From NCBI RefSeq assembly GCF_000759475.1, contig NZ_CP009454.1:3720001-3784000 (forward strand): a stretch of 64,000 nucleotides of DNA. The letters are read 5' to 3'. The notes beneath the pieces were generated by a model. It worked only from the letters and a program-made list of their open reading frames with translations. It was not told where the DNA came from and did no database searches. The DNA is from Pantoea rwandensis. Its GTDB lineage: Bacteria > Pseudomonadota > Gammaproteobacteria > Enterobacterales > Enterobacteriaceae. Both the position numbers and the translations under genes were made by a program. Positions 33,101 through 42,797 of the stretch are shown here, in pieces; the first letter of the stretch is position 1, and every line of letters begins with the position of its first letter.

Positions 33101-36100
33101 AAATCCTGACGTTACGCTTCAAGAACCTCAACGCGCTGCGCGGTGAATGGTTTATCGATTTTCGTCGTGAACCCTTCGCCAGCAACGGCTTATTTGCCAT
33201 TACCGGCGCGACCGGCGCGGGTAAAACCACCTTGCTGGATGCCATTTGCCTGGCGCTCTACCACCAGACGCCGCGCCTTGGCGTGCTGTCGCAGACACAA
33301 AACGAACTGATTACGCGTGACACTGCCGAATGCCTGGCGGAAGTGGAATTTGAGATTAAAGGCGAAGCCTGGCGCGCCTTCTGGAGCCAGAACCGCGCGC
33401 GTGGCCAGGCCGATGGCAAATTGCAGGCACCGCGCGTCGAGCTGGCGCGCGTGGCGGATAACCAGATTGTGGCCGATAAGGTCGGTGACAAACTCAAGCT
33501 CATCGAAACACTTTCCGGCCTCGATTTTGATCGTTTTACCCGTTCAATGATGCTGTCGCAGGGTCAGTTCGCTGCCTTCCTTAACGCCAAACCGGGCGAG
33601 CGTGCCGAACTGCTGGAAGAGCTGACCGGCACAGAGATTTACGGCCAGATTTCGATGCAGATTTACGAACGCTGGCGTACCGCACGCAGCAATCTGGAGA
33701 CATTGCGCGCGCGCGCTGGCGGCATGATGTTGCTGGATGAGGGGCGTCGCACAGAACTGATGCAGCAAGTTGAAGCGTTAACGGCTCAGGAAAAAATGCT
33801 GAGCGATCAGCTTGAGCAGGCGCAACAACAGCAACAGTGGCTGACACAATCTCACCAACTGACGCAGGAGCAACAGCAAGCCGAACAGGCTAACCAGGAT
33901 GCCGAGCAGGCATGGCAACAGGCGGAGAGCGATCGCCAGCGCCTGGCACGTGCGGAACCGGCTGAGAAGCTGCGAGAAAAACTTCAGCAGCGTGAGCAAT
34001 TGCAACAAGATCAACAGCTCGCCACCCAGCAGGCAAAGCAGTTGCACACGCAGCAGCAAGATGCGCAAACCACACTGCAGCAGGGTGAAAAAAGCTATCA
34101 CACGGCACAGCAGGCGCGTGAGCAGGCACTCGCCGACCAGCAACAGCTGGAAACCTTGCTCACCGAACAAGTGATTCCGCTCGATCAACAGATCGCCAGC
34201 CGTGCAGAGCAATTGACTGAGCAGCAGCGCCTGCATGCGCAGCAGTCACTGACAGTGCAGCAAAGCCAAAACGCGCTCAATCAGCATCAGCTAACCCGTG
34301 AGCGCTTACAGCAGCAACTGGCAGAACAACAGACATTTCGCAACCGTGAAGCGGCAGTGGCGCTCTGGGGGCCAGAGCTGACGCGCTGGCAGGCCGATAT
34401 CGCTCGTTTCGATGAACGCGAACAGGCGCTAACGCAACTTCGTGCACAACAGCAACAGCAAAACGCACTGCTGACACAGCAGCAGCAGGCGATTGCCGAA
34501 GGTGATCGCGCGTTGCAACCTTTGCAGCACGCTGAGGCGCAGGCCAGCCAGCAACGTCAGCAAGCGGAGCAGGCACTCACTTCACTTGAAGCCGCCATCA
34601 ACAGCACTGCGCTGCGTGCCGCGCTGACCCAGCATCAACATCAGCGCGCGCCACGCCACCAGCTCAGCTTATTGGCGGCGCGCTGGCAGTCGTTGCAGCC
34701 GCAGTTGCAACTGCGGCAACAAAAACGGGCACAGTTACAACAACAGCATCAGCGCGATGAACAGGCCTTGCAGGCGCTGCGCGAGGACTACAAGCGTGAG
34801 CATCAGGCACTGCTGGATATTCGCAAAATCTGCGAGCTGGAGCGCACCATCGCACAGCTGGCTGATGAACGCGCCCGGCTGCAGCCCGAGCAGCCCTGCC
34901 CACTGTGCGGCTCATGCCAGCATCCGGCGATTGAGCAGTATCAGCAATTACAACCGGGCGAAAACCAGCAACGACTGGCGGCGCAGGAAGCGCTGGTCAG
35001 TAAGCTTAAAGAGTCGGGCACCGCGAAAAGTGAGCAGCAAAAGCTCGCATTGCAACAGCAGCAGGTGCTGCAACAGGAGATCACCGAATTCGAGCAGCAA
35101 CTCGCGGTCGCACGCGAGCATTGGCAAGGCCTCAGCGGTGAGCTGGCACTTACCTGCACGCTGGATCAGCAAGATGTCTTTACGGCGTGGCAACAGCAGC
35201 AGGATGAGCAGGAAGCGGCGCAGCAGCAGCAACTGCAGCAGCGCGAAAATGCGGCGCGAGCGCTGCAACAGGCCAAAGATGCGCATCTGTTACAGCAACA
35301 GCAGTGGCAACAGCGGCAAAGCGCACAACTGCTGGCACAGCAGCAGCTGAACAACCTACAGCAAACGCTTGATGAGCTGAACCAGCGTGAAACGCAGGCA
35401 CACAGCGCCTGGCAGCAGTTAGCGCAGCAGCTGGAACAGCAGCTGGCGGCACATCAGTTTGCGCTGCCCGATCGCGATGGCCGCGCCAGCTGGCTGGCCA
35501 CATTGCAGCAGCGCTGGCAAGCCTGGCAGCAGAGTGAGCGCTTGCTGGCCGAACTACAGCCACAGCTGGCTACAGCCGACAGCGAGCAGAGCAACCTGCA
35601 AAATAATCTGACGCGCGAGCAGCAGCAGCTGGAGGCCTTGCAGCACGCGCTTAGCAGCCTGCAACAGCAACATGCAGAACAGCAGCAGCAGCGCCAGCAG
35701 CTGTTTGGCGATCGCCAGGTGAGCGCCGCACGCCAGCAGCAGCAGGCCACACTGCAACAGTGCGAACAAGCGCTGGCACAGCAGTTGCAGCAGTGGCAGC
35801 AGGCACAAAGCCAGCTGCATAGCCTGAATGGTCAATGTGAGCAGATTGATAGCCAACTGCAAGCCATGCAGCTGCGCATACAGGCTGCGGAAACGGCGTT
35901 TAACAGCGCACTCCAGCACAGCCATTTCATCGACGAGCAGGCATTGCGCAGCGCATTGCTGGACGAACAGGATATTCAGCATCTGCGCCAGCATCTGCAA
36001 ACGCTGGAGCAACAGCGTCAGCAGCAGATCGCGCTGCGCCAACAGCTGGCACAGCGCGTCACAGCCCATCAGCAACAGCGCCCTGCTGCCTTAAGTGACG

Positions 36101-36774
36101 AGGTGGCGGCGGGTCTCGCTGAACAGCTGGAATCACTGCGTGTGGCACTGCGTGACAATGCCCGCCAGCAAGGTGAAGCGCAGCAGCAGCTGCACAGCGA
36201 TGCCCAGCAGCGTCAACAGCAGCAATCGTTACTCACGCAGATTGCCAATGACGAGGTACAACTGACACAACTGGGTCGCCTGAATGATTTAATCGGTTCA
36301 GCCAAAGGCGATAAATTCCGTCGCTTCGCCCAGGGCTTGACGCTCGATCATCTGGTATGGCTGGCGAACCGGCAGCTCGACCGTTTGCACGGGCGCTACC
36401 TCCTGCAACGCCGCGTCACCGACGAGCTGGAATTGGAAGTGGTCGATACCTGGCAGGCCGATGCCACGCGCGATACCCGCACGCTGTCAGGCGGCGAAAG
36501 TTTCCTTGTCAGCCTCGCGTTGGCACTGGCGCTGTCAGATCTGGTCAGCCATAAAACGCGCATTGAATCGCTGTTCCTTGATGAAGGCTTCGGCACGCTG
36601 GACGCTGAAACGCTCGATACCGCGCTGGACGCCCTCGACGCACTGAACGCCAGCGGTAAAACCATCGGCGTGATCAGTCACGTTGAAGCAATGAAAGAGC
36701 GCATCCCGGTGCAGATCCGAGTGCGTAAGATGAATGGACTGGGTTACAGCAAGCTGGAACTGCCGGGGGAATAA
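33097..36774 (+). CDS. sbcC: Exonuclease subunit SbcC with glutamine-rich coiled coil
   Basis: Rad50-type ATPase of 1225 residues, clearly longer than the 1048 of E. coli. The ATPase head halves are intact: Walker [10 protein letters not shown] (about 37-45), Q-loop SQGQFAAFL, and C-terminal signature [20 protein letters not shown] with Walker [12 protein letters not shown]. The zinc hook CPLC is at about 601-604. The two coiled-coil arms are extraordinarily rich in glutamine; one 50-residue stretch near 237-286 holds 19 Gln, encoded by CAG and CAA runs. The extra length lies in these arms. Confidence 0.95.
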   Translation: MKILTLRFKNLNALRGEWFIDFRREPFASNGLFAITGATGAGKTTLLDAICLALYHQTPRLGVLSQTQNELITRDTAECLAEVEFEIKGEAWRAFWSQNRARGQADGKLQAPRVELARVADNQIVADKVGDKLKLIETLSGLDFDRFTRSMMLSQGQFAAFLNAKPGERAELLEELTGTEIYGQISMQIYERWRTARSNLETLRARAGGMMLLDEGRRTELMQQVEALTAQEKMLSDQLEQAQQQQQWLTQSHQLTQEQQQAEQANQDAEQAWQQAESDRQRLARAEPAEKLREKLQQREQLQQDQQLATQQAKQLHTQQQDAQTTLQQGEKSYHTAQQAREQALADQQQLETLLTEQVIPLDQQIASRAEQLTEQQRLHAQQSLTVQQSQNALNQHQLTRERLQQQLAEQQTFRNREAAVALWGPELTRWQADIARFDEREQALTQLRAQQQQQNALLTQQQQAIAEGDRALQPLQHAEAQASQQRQQAEQALTSLEAAINSTALRAALTQHQHQRAPRHQLSLLAARWQSLQPQLQLRQQKRAQLQQQHQRDEQALQALREDYKREHQALLDIRKICELERTIAQLADERARLQPEQPCPLCGSCQHPAIEQYQQLQPGENQQRLAAQEALVSKLKESGTAKSEQQKLALQQQQVLQQEITEFEQQLAVAREHWQGLSGELALTCTLDQQDVFTAWQQQQDEQEAAQQQQLQQRENAARALQQAKDAHLLQQQQWQQRQSAQLLAQQQLNNLQQTLDELNQRETQAHSAWQQLAQQLEQQLAAHQFALPDRDGRASWLATLQQRWQAWQQSERLLAELQPQLATADSEQSNLQNNLTREQQQLEALQHALSSLQQQHAEQQQQRQQLFGDRQVSAARQQQQATLQQCEQALAQQLQQWQQAQSQLHSLNGQCEQIDSQLQAMQLRIQAAETAFNSALQHSHFIDEQALRSALLDEQDIQHLRQHLQTLEQQRQQQIALRQQLAQRVTAHQQQRPAALSDEVAAGLAEQLESLRVALRDNARQQGEAQQQLHSDAQQRQQQQSLLTQIANDEVQLTQLGRLNDLIGSAKGDKFRRFAQGLTLDHLVWLANRQLDRLHGRYLLQRRVTDELELEVVDTWQADATRDTRTLSGGESFLVSLALALALSDLVSHKTRIESLFLDEGFGTLDAETLDTALDALDALNASGKTIGVISHVEAMKERIPVQIRVRKMNGLGYSKLELPGE

Positions 36775-36967
36775 ACCTTCGTCATGCCGTCATACTGAGC
36801 CTGCTTTGGCAGGGTGCGACCACCAGGCCGCCCCTGCCATTCGTCTGTGTGACGTGCGAGCCGTTCCGCGAATCATTCTGGATCTCATCAGAGTCAGAGA
36901 AATGCCATAGCAATCCCCTTACTGCTCGGTACACTGGTCACCATGTTTTGCAAATCCGGGCAAAGAG

Positions 36968-37387
36968 ATGAACGTATTTCGCCGCATTGCTGGCACATTG
37001 TTGTTGAGCACTCTGCTCAGCGCCTGCCAGCAGGCTCCATCACATCCCACGGAAAGTATGACCAATCTGTGCCAGCCACAGAGCGAACCGGGCAGCGCTT
37101 CCTGCAAATGGGCTAATGAGATGCAGCACCAGCTCAACCGGCAATTTTCCGACGCGGCACATTACGCTGGGCAGCAATGTATGGTACGGCTGGAGTGGCA
37201 AAGCAGCGGACGCTATGCGGTTACGCAGACGCAAGGTGATGAAACTCTGTGCCTGCGCGCCTGGCAGTTGCTGGGGCAGTCGAAAGGATTACCACCGCCG
37301 CCGGATCGCACCCAACCCGCGTGGTTCGGCTTCGCGCCGCATCAGGCTAACTTACCAGCCCATCCTGTCGCCACTGGCGCGGGCTGA
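36968..37387 (+). CDS. Small lipoprotein with TolA C-terminal-like domain
   Basis: A 139-residue lipoprotein with lipobox LLSAC (Cys20). From about residue 45 it resembles the TolA C-terminal (domain III) fold: a DAAHYAGQQC segment, a second cysteine in GDETLCLRAWQ, and LPPPPD, matching the spacing in TolA. It lacks the TolA membrane anchor and long helical domain. The last 25 residues, from TQPAWFG on, fall inside an 87-base tandem repeat, and the stop is in the first repeat copy. The function is unknown; it could bind Tol/colicin-type partners in the periplasm. Confidence 0.72.
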   Translation: MNVFRRIAGTLLLSTLLSACQQAPSHPTESMTNLCQPQSEPGSASCKWANEMQHQLNRQFSDAAHYAGQQCMVRLEWQSSGRYAVTQTQGDETLCLRAWQLLGQSKGLPPPPDRTQPAWFGFAPHQANLPAHPVATGAG

Positions 37388-37570
37388 TGCCAAACCTCCC
37401 AACCCGCGTGGTTCGGCTACGCGGCGCATCAGGCTAACTTGCCAGCCCATCCTGTCGCCACTGGCGCGGGCTGATGCCAAACCTCCCAACCCGCGTGGTT
37501 CGGCTTCGCGTCGCATCAGGCTAACTTGCCAGCCCATCCTGTCGCCACTGGCGCGGGCTGATGCCAAACC
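37311..37570. repeat. 87-bp tandem repeat, three copies
   Basis: Copies start at 37311, 37398 and 37485, each beginning CCCAACCCGC; the third is 86 bases. They differ at only a few positions. The first copy holds the lipoprotein stop (37385-37387) and the third holds the AraC-gene stop (37521-37523). The unit is 29 codons long, so it preserves frame in any direction. Confidence 0.95.
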
Positions 37571-38582
37571 AGCGCCGGAACGCGCGTGAGAAGGCGCTAA
37601 CTTCGGAGTAGCCAAGCAGCAGCGCCATCTCAGAGATGGGCAACTGCTTCTGTTGCAGGTAGTGCGTGGCCATTTCGCAACGCACTTTATCCACCAGCAC
37701 GGTAAAGCTGATGCCCTCTTCGCGCAGCCGCCGTTGCAACGACCAGCTCGACAGCCCCATTTTATCTGCAATCTCTTCCAGCACCGGTTCGCCCTGCATC
37801 AACGACAGATTGATTTGCGATCGCGCTTGCTCAACCACGCTTTGCAGTGAAGCGCTGCTGTTCAGTCGGCGGATGGCATCCTGCATCACCATCAGCAGCA
37901 TCGGATCCTGCTCTGGCATAGTGCGCAGCAAATCGCGTTTGGCGATCAGCAGCGAGTTGAACGGTTGATCGAACCACACCGGCGCATCAAACACTTTGCA
38001 GTGCTCGTGCCATTGCTCCGGTCTCGGATGCTCAAAGTGTACTTCACGCGGCGCCCAGTTTTTGCCCGCCACGTGACGGATCAGATTGAGAAACATGCCG
38101 AGCGTCAATTCAGCATCCTGCCGACGCGACAGGATCGCCCCGTGTCGCACCTGATAATCCAGCCGCCAGCAGTCGCCTTTATCGACCAGGCGCGTCAGCG
38201 TATCGTGCTGATGCCAGGGAAAGGCATTCACCACGTTGTGCAGCGCCTGTTCCAGCGTGGGTGAACATAATCCGATATAGCCAATCAACCCTAATGACTG
38301 CGGTTTGAACTGCTTGCCGTAATGCAAACCGAAGTTATCAAAACCAGAGTGGCGCGCCGCTTCTTCCATCACACGGCAATAGTTGACCAGACCGAGGCTA
38401 AGCGTCGGGCTGGCCAGCAGTTCGGAATCAATGCCGCTGATACCAAAAATGCGATCAACATCGCCGCCTTTGTCGGTGATAAAGGTGCTTAAGCCGGTGG
38501 CCGCTGCCGCCAGCACGCCACGGTTGTTGGCCTGAGCCGAGAGCGAACTGTACGCTTCAGAAGGAGTCATCAGTGATTGCAT
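37521..38582 (-). CDS. AraC family transcriptional regulator
   Basis: A 353-residue regulator with an N-terminal ligand-binding half of the 'arabinose-binding domain of AraC-type regulators, N-terminal' kind (GLHYGKQFKPQSLGLIGYIG) and a C-terminal double helix-turn-helix (MGLSSWSLQRRLREEG; EMALLLGYSEVSAFSRAFRRWFG). Its stop lies in the third copy of the 87-bp repeat. It probably controls the nearby kinase and permease, whose shared promoter region carries 21-bp-spaced direct repeats. The inducer is unknown. Confidence 0.85.
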   Translation of the reverse strand: MQSLMTPSEAYSSLSAQANNRGVLAAAATGLSTFITDKGGDVDRIFGISGIDSELLASPTLSLGLVNYCRVMEEAARHSGFDNFGLHYGKQFKPQSLGLIGYIGLCSPTLEQALHNVVNAFPWHQHDTLTRLVDKGDCWRLDYQVRHGAILSRRQDAELTLGMFLNLIRHVAGKNWAPREVHFEHPRPEQWHEHCKVFDAPVWFDQPFNSLLIAKRDLLRTMPEQDPMLLMVMQDAIRRLNSSASLQSVVEQARSQINLSLMQGEPVLEEIADKMGLSSWSLQRRLREEGISFTVLVDKVRCEMATHYLQQKQLPISEMALLLGYSEVSAFSRAFRRWFGISPRQWRQDGLAS

Positions 38583-38934
38583 CGGAACCTCACAGGGATC
38601 GCGCGAGTGAAACTAATGGTGGGATCCAGCAAGATTCGTACCATGACGCTTGATGAGGTCGTCATCAATGACGATCCGTCAGGATTCGGAACCATTTCTT
38701 AGCCTGCGCGTTGATGCGCATCTGGCTGATGGTCCGGTGGCATGCCGAAGTCTGCGCAGTGATGCGTATCTGGCTAAGCGCAGCTCAAGGGTACGGAGGC
38801 ATTCCGTTGCTCTCCGCTCACGCTCAGCACACAGCATCGAGGCGCGATTTATGGCGCAACGGCGTGAAAGGTCATCTCACACCGCGCAATAGATTGCGCC
38901 GCTACGACGCAGTGCTGCTCACTACTGGTGCAAC
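38583..38934. repeat. 352-base gap with direct repeats and a REP-like palindrome
   Basis: No credible gene. A 26-base imperfect direct repeat (CTGCGCGTTGATGCGCATCT type) occurs at 38702 and 38750. Near 38880-38910, GCGCAATAGATTGCGCCGCTACGA belongs to the same palindrome family as the element at 3359-3437. The AraC-gene promoter should lie near 38590-38640. Confidence 0.5.
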
Positions 38935-39939
38935 CTAAACGCCAACCGGCAACTGATTGGTTTCCAGATAGCGACGGCATAGACGCACCGAGTGATCGGC
39001 CCAACGCGGCCCAAGGCTCAGCGCCATCTCGGTGTCTGCGTGTGTGCCCATCCATGCGGTCATCTGGATACGGCGTTGAATCAACAGCGTCGGCACCAGC
39101 GCCATCTCCTCATCACTGATGTGCGCCACACGCTCGTAGCCCTGGATCCAGTTATCCACCCATTCGGCGGCACGCGGATGATGCTCAACAAAACTGATCG
39201 CCGCCGCCAGATCGTGCAGATACCAGCCCATGCCGCAGTCATCAAAATCGATCACCCGGGTTTCACCTTTATGCAGCAGTAAATTGGTGAGGCGCAGATC
39301 GGCGTGGATCAATCCATAACGATCCGTGCCTTTGCCAAAGTCTTGCAGCTCCAGTCCCACACGCGTTACGGCCTCCGCCACGATGCCATGATCGGCCGGA
39401 TTGAGATTTGGCGCATCCTGCCAGCGCCCCCAGTGGCTGTGATCGCTGACCATGGTGTGATGATCCCAGATGATGCGCTGGAAGCCTGCCGGTTTTTGCC
39501 AGCTACGGCTGTGCTGGTGCAGGCGCGCGGTGATGTGCCCGAGCTGCTGGAAGGCTTTGGGATCGACATCAGTGGTGGGCATATCCCCTTCGATCCAGTG
39601 AAACAGTACCGCATGTCGCACGCCGCCATCTGGCATGCCTAAGGTCAACACGGTTTCGCCATCAAGGGCTGGGATCGCCTGCGGCACCATAATGCCGATC
39701 TCACGCAACGCATCCAGCCACAGCAACTCACTCTGGATATCGGCTTTGCTGTGATAGTCAGGACGATGCAGACGCAGCGCATAACGCTTTCCGCCGGCGA
39801 GCAGCAGGAAGGTGGCATTTTCAGAGCGGCACAGGAGCTTCAGCTCACCCTGCAAGGGCGCGGGGTAACAGGCCAGCGCCTGCTGTGCAAGTATCGTCAT
39901 GGCAGCATCGGTCAGGGAATCGGATTGTTTGGCGCTCAT
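38935..39939 (-). CDS. Aminoglycoside-phosphotransferase-like small-molecule kinase
   Basis: A 334-residue APH-fold kinase. The catalytic loop HADLRLTNLL (about 218-227) and metal-binding VIDFDDCGMG (about 236-245) are intact, and the N-terminal nucleotide site has the lysine-bearing strand GGKRYALRLHRP. It resembles homoserine/choline/hydroxylysine kinases rather than resistance enzymes. The divergent neighbour is an ethanolamine-type permease, so phosphorylation of an amino alcohol or amino acid is a reasonable guess. It has no partner lyase or aminotransferase here. Confidence 0.78.
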   Translation of the reverse strand: MSAKQSDSLTDAAMTILAQQALACYPAPLQGELKLLCRSENATFLLLAGGKRYALRLHRPDYHSKADIQSELLWLDALREIGIMVPQAIPALDGETVLTLGMPDGGVRHAVLFHWIEGDMPTTDVDPKAFQQLGHITARLHQHSRSWQKPAGFQRIIWDHHTMVSDHSHWGRWQDAPNLNPADHGIVAEAVTRVGLELQDFGKGTDRYGLIHADLRLTNLLLHKGETRVIDFDDCGMGWYLHDLAAAISFVEHHPRAAEWVDNWIQGYERVAHISDEEMALVPTLLIQRRIQMTAWMGTHADTEMALSLGPRWADHSVRLCRRYLETNQLPVGV

Positions 39940-40009
39940 TCATCTGTCTCCAGCATCAATCTTATGGGTAGCAAGTGTTATCAGCATGGGATGACGGCGT
40001 CCTGACTGC

Positions 40010-40080
40010 TTGACCGCAGATAACCCAAAGTTGACCGCAGCGTGCAACTGGCACTTTTCTTGCCTCTGAGTTGACCGTGG
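40010..40080. promoter_or_regulatory. TTGACCG direct repeats in the kinase/permease divergent promoter
   Basis: TTGACCGCAG occurs at 40010-40019 and 40031-40040, 21 bases apart, and TTGACCGTGG at 40071-40080, 40 bases further. Spacing at whole helical turns is what AraC-family proteins use. A likely operator for the regulator encoded at 37521-38582. Confidence 0.6.
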
Positions 40081-40209
40081 AGGACAAAACTCACTGCGCC
40101 TGCGTCAAGTTTTCCCGCTGCAGGCGGCGGCATTATCACTTCACTGTAGTGCATAGAACAAAACAGCGCGGTGCAGCCGCCGCACAACAATCACGACGGG
40201 GAGACGATT

Positions 40210-41574
40210 ATGACGAGTAAGCTCAAACCCACGCTGGGCACTCTGCATTTGTGGGGTATCGCGGTTGGACTGGTAATTTCCGGGGAGTATTTTGGCTGGA
40301 GTTATGGCTGGGGCGTGGCGGGCACGTTGGGGTTCCTGATCACCACCGCACTGATCGCCACCATGTACACCTGCTTTATTTTTAGCTTTACCGAATTGAC
40401 CACCGCCATTCCACACGCCGGGGGGCCGTTTGCCTACAGCCGCCGCGCCTTTGGTGAAACCGGTGGTTTGATTGCCGGGCTGGCCACGCTGATTGAGTTT
40501 GTGTTCGCCCCACCAGCGATTGCCATGGCGATCGGTGCCTATCTCAACGTGCAGTACCCGGATCTCAACCCGAAAAACGCTGCGGTCGGCGCTTATCTGG
40601 TGTTCATGACGCTCAACATCCTCGGCGTGAAGCTGGCCGCGATGTTTGAATTGGTGGTGACGGTGCTGGCGGTACTGGAACTGCTGGTGTTTATGGGCGT
40701 GGTTTCACCGGGCTTCAGTATCGCTAACTTTGCGGCTAACGGTTGGGCGGGAAGCGATCACTTCGGTATGCCAGCCCTTTCCGGCATCTTCGCCGCCATT
40801 CCGTTTGCCATCTGGTTCTTCCTCGCCATAGAGGGCGCCGCCATGGCTGCCGAAGAGGCCAAAGACCCAAAACGCACCATTCCCAAGGCCTACATTACCG
40901 GCATTTTGACGCTGGTGGTGCTGGCGATTGGCGTGATGCTGCTGGCGGGTGGCGCAGGTGACTGGCGCAAGCTGTCGGATATTAACGATCCGCTGCCGCA
41001 GGCGATGAAGATGATTGTCGGCGAGCACTCCAACTGGATGCATATGCTGGTGTGGATTGGCTTGTTTGGTCTGGTCGCCAGCTTCCACGGCATTATCCTT
41101 GGCTATTCACGTCAGTTCTTTGCGCTGGCGCGTGCCGGTTATCTGCCGCAGAGCCTGGCGAAGTTGTCACGTTTCCAGACGCCGCACCGCGCGATTATTG
41201 CCGGTGGCGTGATTGGTATCGCGGCGATTTACAGCGATGGTCTGATTAACCTGCAAGGCATGACGCTGACGGCGGCGATGATCACCATGGCAGTATTTGG
41301 TGCCATCGTGATGTACCTGATGAGCATGCTGAGCCTGTTTAAATTGCGCCGCACCGCACCCGAAATGGAACGCAGCTTCCGCGCGCCGGGTTACCCCATT
41401 ATTCCAGGTATCGCGCTGGTGCTGTCACTGGTGTGTTTGATTGCCATGCTGTGGTTTAACCCGGTGATTGGCGGGCTGTTCGTGGGGATTATGGTGGTGG
41501 GATATATTTACTTCCTCGCGACCAAAACCCAGCGTCAGAACGCACCGCAGGATGCGATGCTGATGGGAGAATAA
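40210..41574 (+). CDS. eat: Ethanolamine permease-type APC transporter
   Basis: A 454-residue APC-superfamily transporter with 12 hydrophobic segments. The N-terminus LHLWGIAVGLVISGEYFGWSYGW and the GGPFAYSRRAFGETGG segment match the Eat ethanolamine permease group. The start at 40210 follows GGGGAGACGATT; an upstream in-frame ATG is less well placed. No eut ammonia-lyase genes are here, so the substrate could be ethanolamine or a related amine used as nitrogen source. Confidence 0.82.
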   Translation: MTSKLKPTLGTLHLWGIAVGLVISGEYFGWSYGWGVAGTLGFLITTALIATMYTCFIFSFTELTTAIPHAGGPFAYSRRAFGETGGLIAGLATLIEFVFAPPAIAMAIGAYLNVQYPDLNPKNAAVGAYLVFMTLNILGVKLAAMFELVVTVLAVLELLVFMGVVSPGFSIANFAANGWAGSDHFGMPALSGIFAAIPFAIWFFLAIEGAAMAAEEAKDPKRTIPKAYITGILTLVVLAIGVMLLAGGAGDWRKLSDINDPLPQAMKMIVGEHSNWMHMLVWIGLFGLVASFHGIILGYSRQFFALARAGYLPQSLAKLSRFQTPHRAIIAGGVIGIAAIYSDGLINLQGMTLTAAMITMAVFGAIVMYLMSMLSLFKLRRTAPEMERSFRAPGYPIIPGIALVLSLVCLIAMLWFNPVIGGLFVGIMVVGYIYFLATKTQRQNAPQDAMLMGE

Positions 41575-41654
41575 TCACGGAATTGCCTCGCGCGCAAAAA
41601 TACAAATGCGCTGTCAGGGTCCTTTTATTCAACAACACGCACAATAGGTAAATA

Positions 41655-41687
41655 GCAGGCTGGCGCCTCTAAGCGGCGCCAGCCTGC
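41655..41687. terminator. Hairpin between eat and mak
   Basis: A perfect 13-bp stem (GCAGGCTGGCGCC with GGCGCCAGCCTGC) around a 7-base loop between convergent genes. The T tracts are weak. Confidence 0.7.
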
Positions 41688-41740
41688 ATTATCGTCTGGT
41701 GCTTCATGGAAGAACTTACGCTATCAAAGCGACCTTTTTA

Positions 41741-42652
41741 TTACCCTTTCAGCGGCCACAGCCATGCCGCACCGCGCACGCCACTTGAATCGCCGTGCAC
41801 CGCTTTCAGCACTGGCGTTTCACATTCGCGGCCAAACACCCACTGCTTCATCAGCGTGGGCACCGTCTGATACAAGCGGTCATTGTTACTCATGCCGCCA
41901 CCCAGCACGATCACATCCGGATCGAGCAAGTTCACCACTTGCGCCAGCGATTTGGCTAAGCGCATTTCGTAACGGCTCATCGCCAGTTCCGCTACCGGAT
42001 CCTGCTGCTCAATCAACTTGATGATTTCCGCGCCCTTCAATGTCTTACCGCTTAAGCGTTGATAGTCGATGGCAAAACCCGTGCCCGAAACAAAGGTCTC
42101 AATACAGCCCTGCAAGCCGCAATAGCACGGCACTTCTTCGCGATGGCGCAGTTCATCTTCATCCATCCACGGCAGCGGATTGTGGCCCCACTCGCCAGCG
42201 TTACCATTGCCGCCAATACGCGACTCACCGCCAATCGCCACGCCCGCACCCGAACCGGTGCCGATGATCACCGCGAACACCAGTGGTTTGCCCGCGCCTG
42301 CACCATCCACCGCTTCAGACACCGCCAAACAATTCGCATCGTTGGCAATGCGCACGTCACGATTCAGCGCCTCGGCCAGATCTTTGTCTAACGGCTGTCC
42401 ATTCAGCCAGGTCGAGTTGGCGTTTTTGACCCGCTGGGTGTACGGCGAAATCGTCCCGGGAATGCCGATCCCCACGGTGCCCTTTTCCCCGGTTTTCTCC
42501 TCTGCCAGTAGCACTAAATCCACAATCGCCTGGACTGTGGCGGCATAGTCATCGCGCGGGGTATTGACGCGGTGACGGAACAGCTCTTGCCCCTGATCGG
42601 AGAGCGCAATCACTTCAATCTTGGTACCGCCTAAATCAATCCCAATACGCAC
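41741..42652 (-). CDS. mak: ROK-family fructokinase Mak
   Basis: ATP-dependent kinase for fructose (weakly mannose), 303 residues. The N-terminal phosphate motif IDLGGTKIE, catalytic Asp105 in ANDANC, and the zinc site HNPLPW...CYCGLQGC define a ROK sugar kinase. The pairing with divergent rdgC is the E. coli arrangement. Confidence 0.92.
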   Translation of the reverse strand: MRIGIDLGGTKIEVIALSDQGQELFRHRVNTPRDDYAATVQAIVDLVLLAEEKTGEKGTVGIGIPGTISPYTQRVKNANSTWLNGQPLDKDLAEALNRDVRIANDANCLAVSEAVDGAGAGKPLVFAVIIGTGSGAGVAIGGESRIGGNGNAGEWGHNPLPWMDEDELRHREEVPCYCGLQGCIETFVSGTGFAIDYQRLSGKTLKGAEIIKLIEQQDPVAELAMSRYEMRLAKSLAQVVNLLDPDVIVLGGGMSNNDRLYQTVPTLMKQWVFGRECETPVLKAVHGDSSGVRGAAWLWPLKG

Positions 42653-42797
42653 GATTTATTCCTCATTATTCGTTCAGGTGACAGATACAGTAGAAGGCTG
42701 AATCGGGAAAGGCAATGAAACCAATCCGATGTTTCGCTATCATGCGCGCTGACTTTGAGACTTGTGCGCCCGATCGCACCCACGGTAAGGAATCCCG

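Noticed and set aside
33700..36300. Several Cys-, Ser- or Ala-rich open frames on both strands within sbcC
   Set aside because: They are frame shadows of the CAG/CAA repeats and have no plausible starts or domains.
37116..37589. Frame encoding a repeated RIRLTCQPILSPLARADAK peptide
   Set aside because: It is the alternate reading of the 87-bp array and begins inside the lipoprotein gene without a ribosome site.
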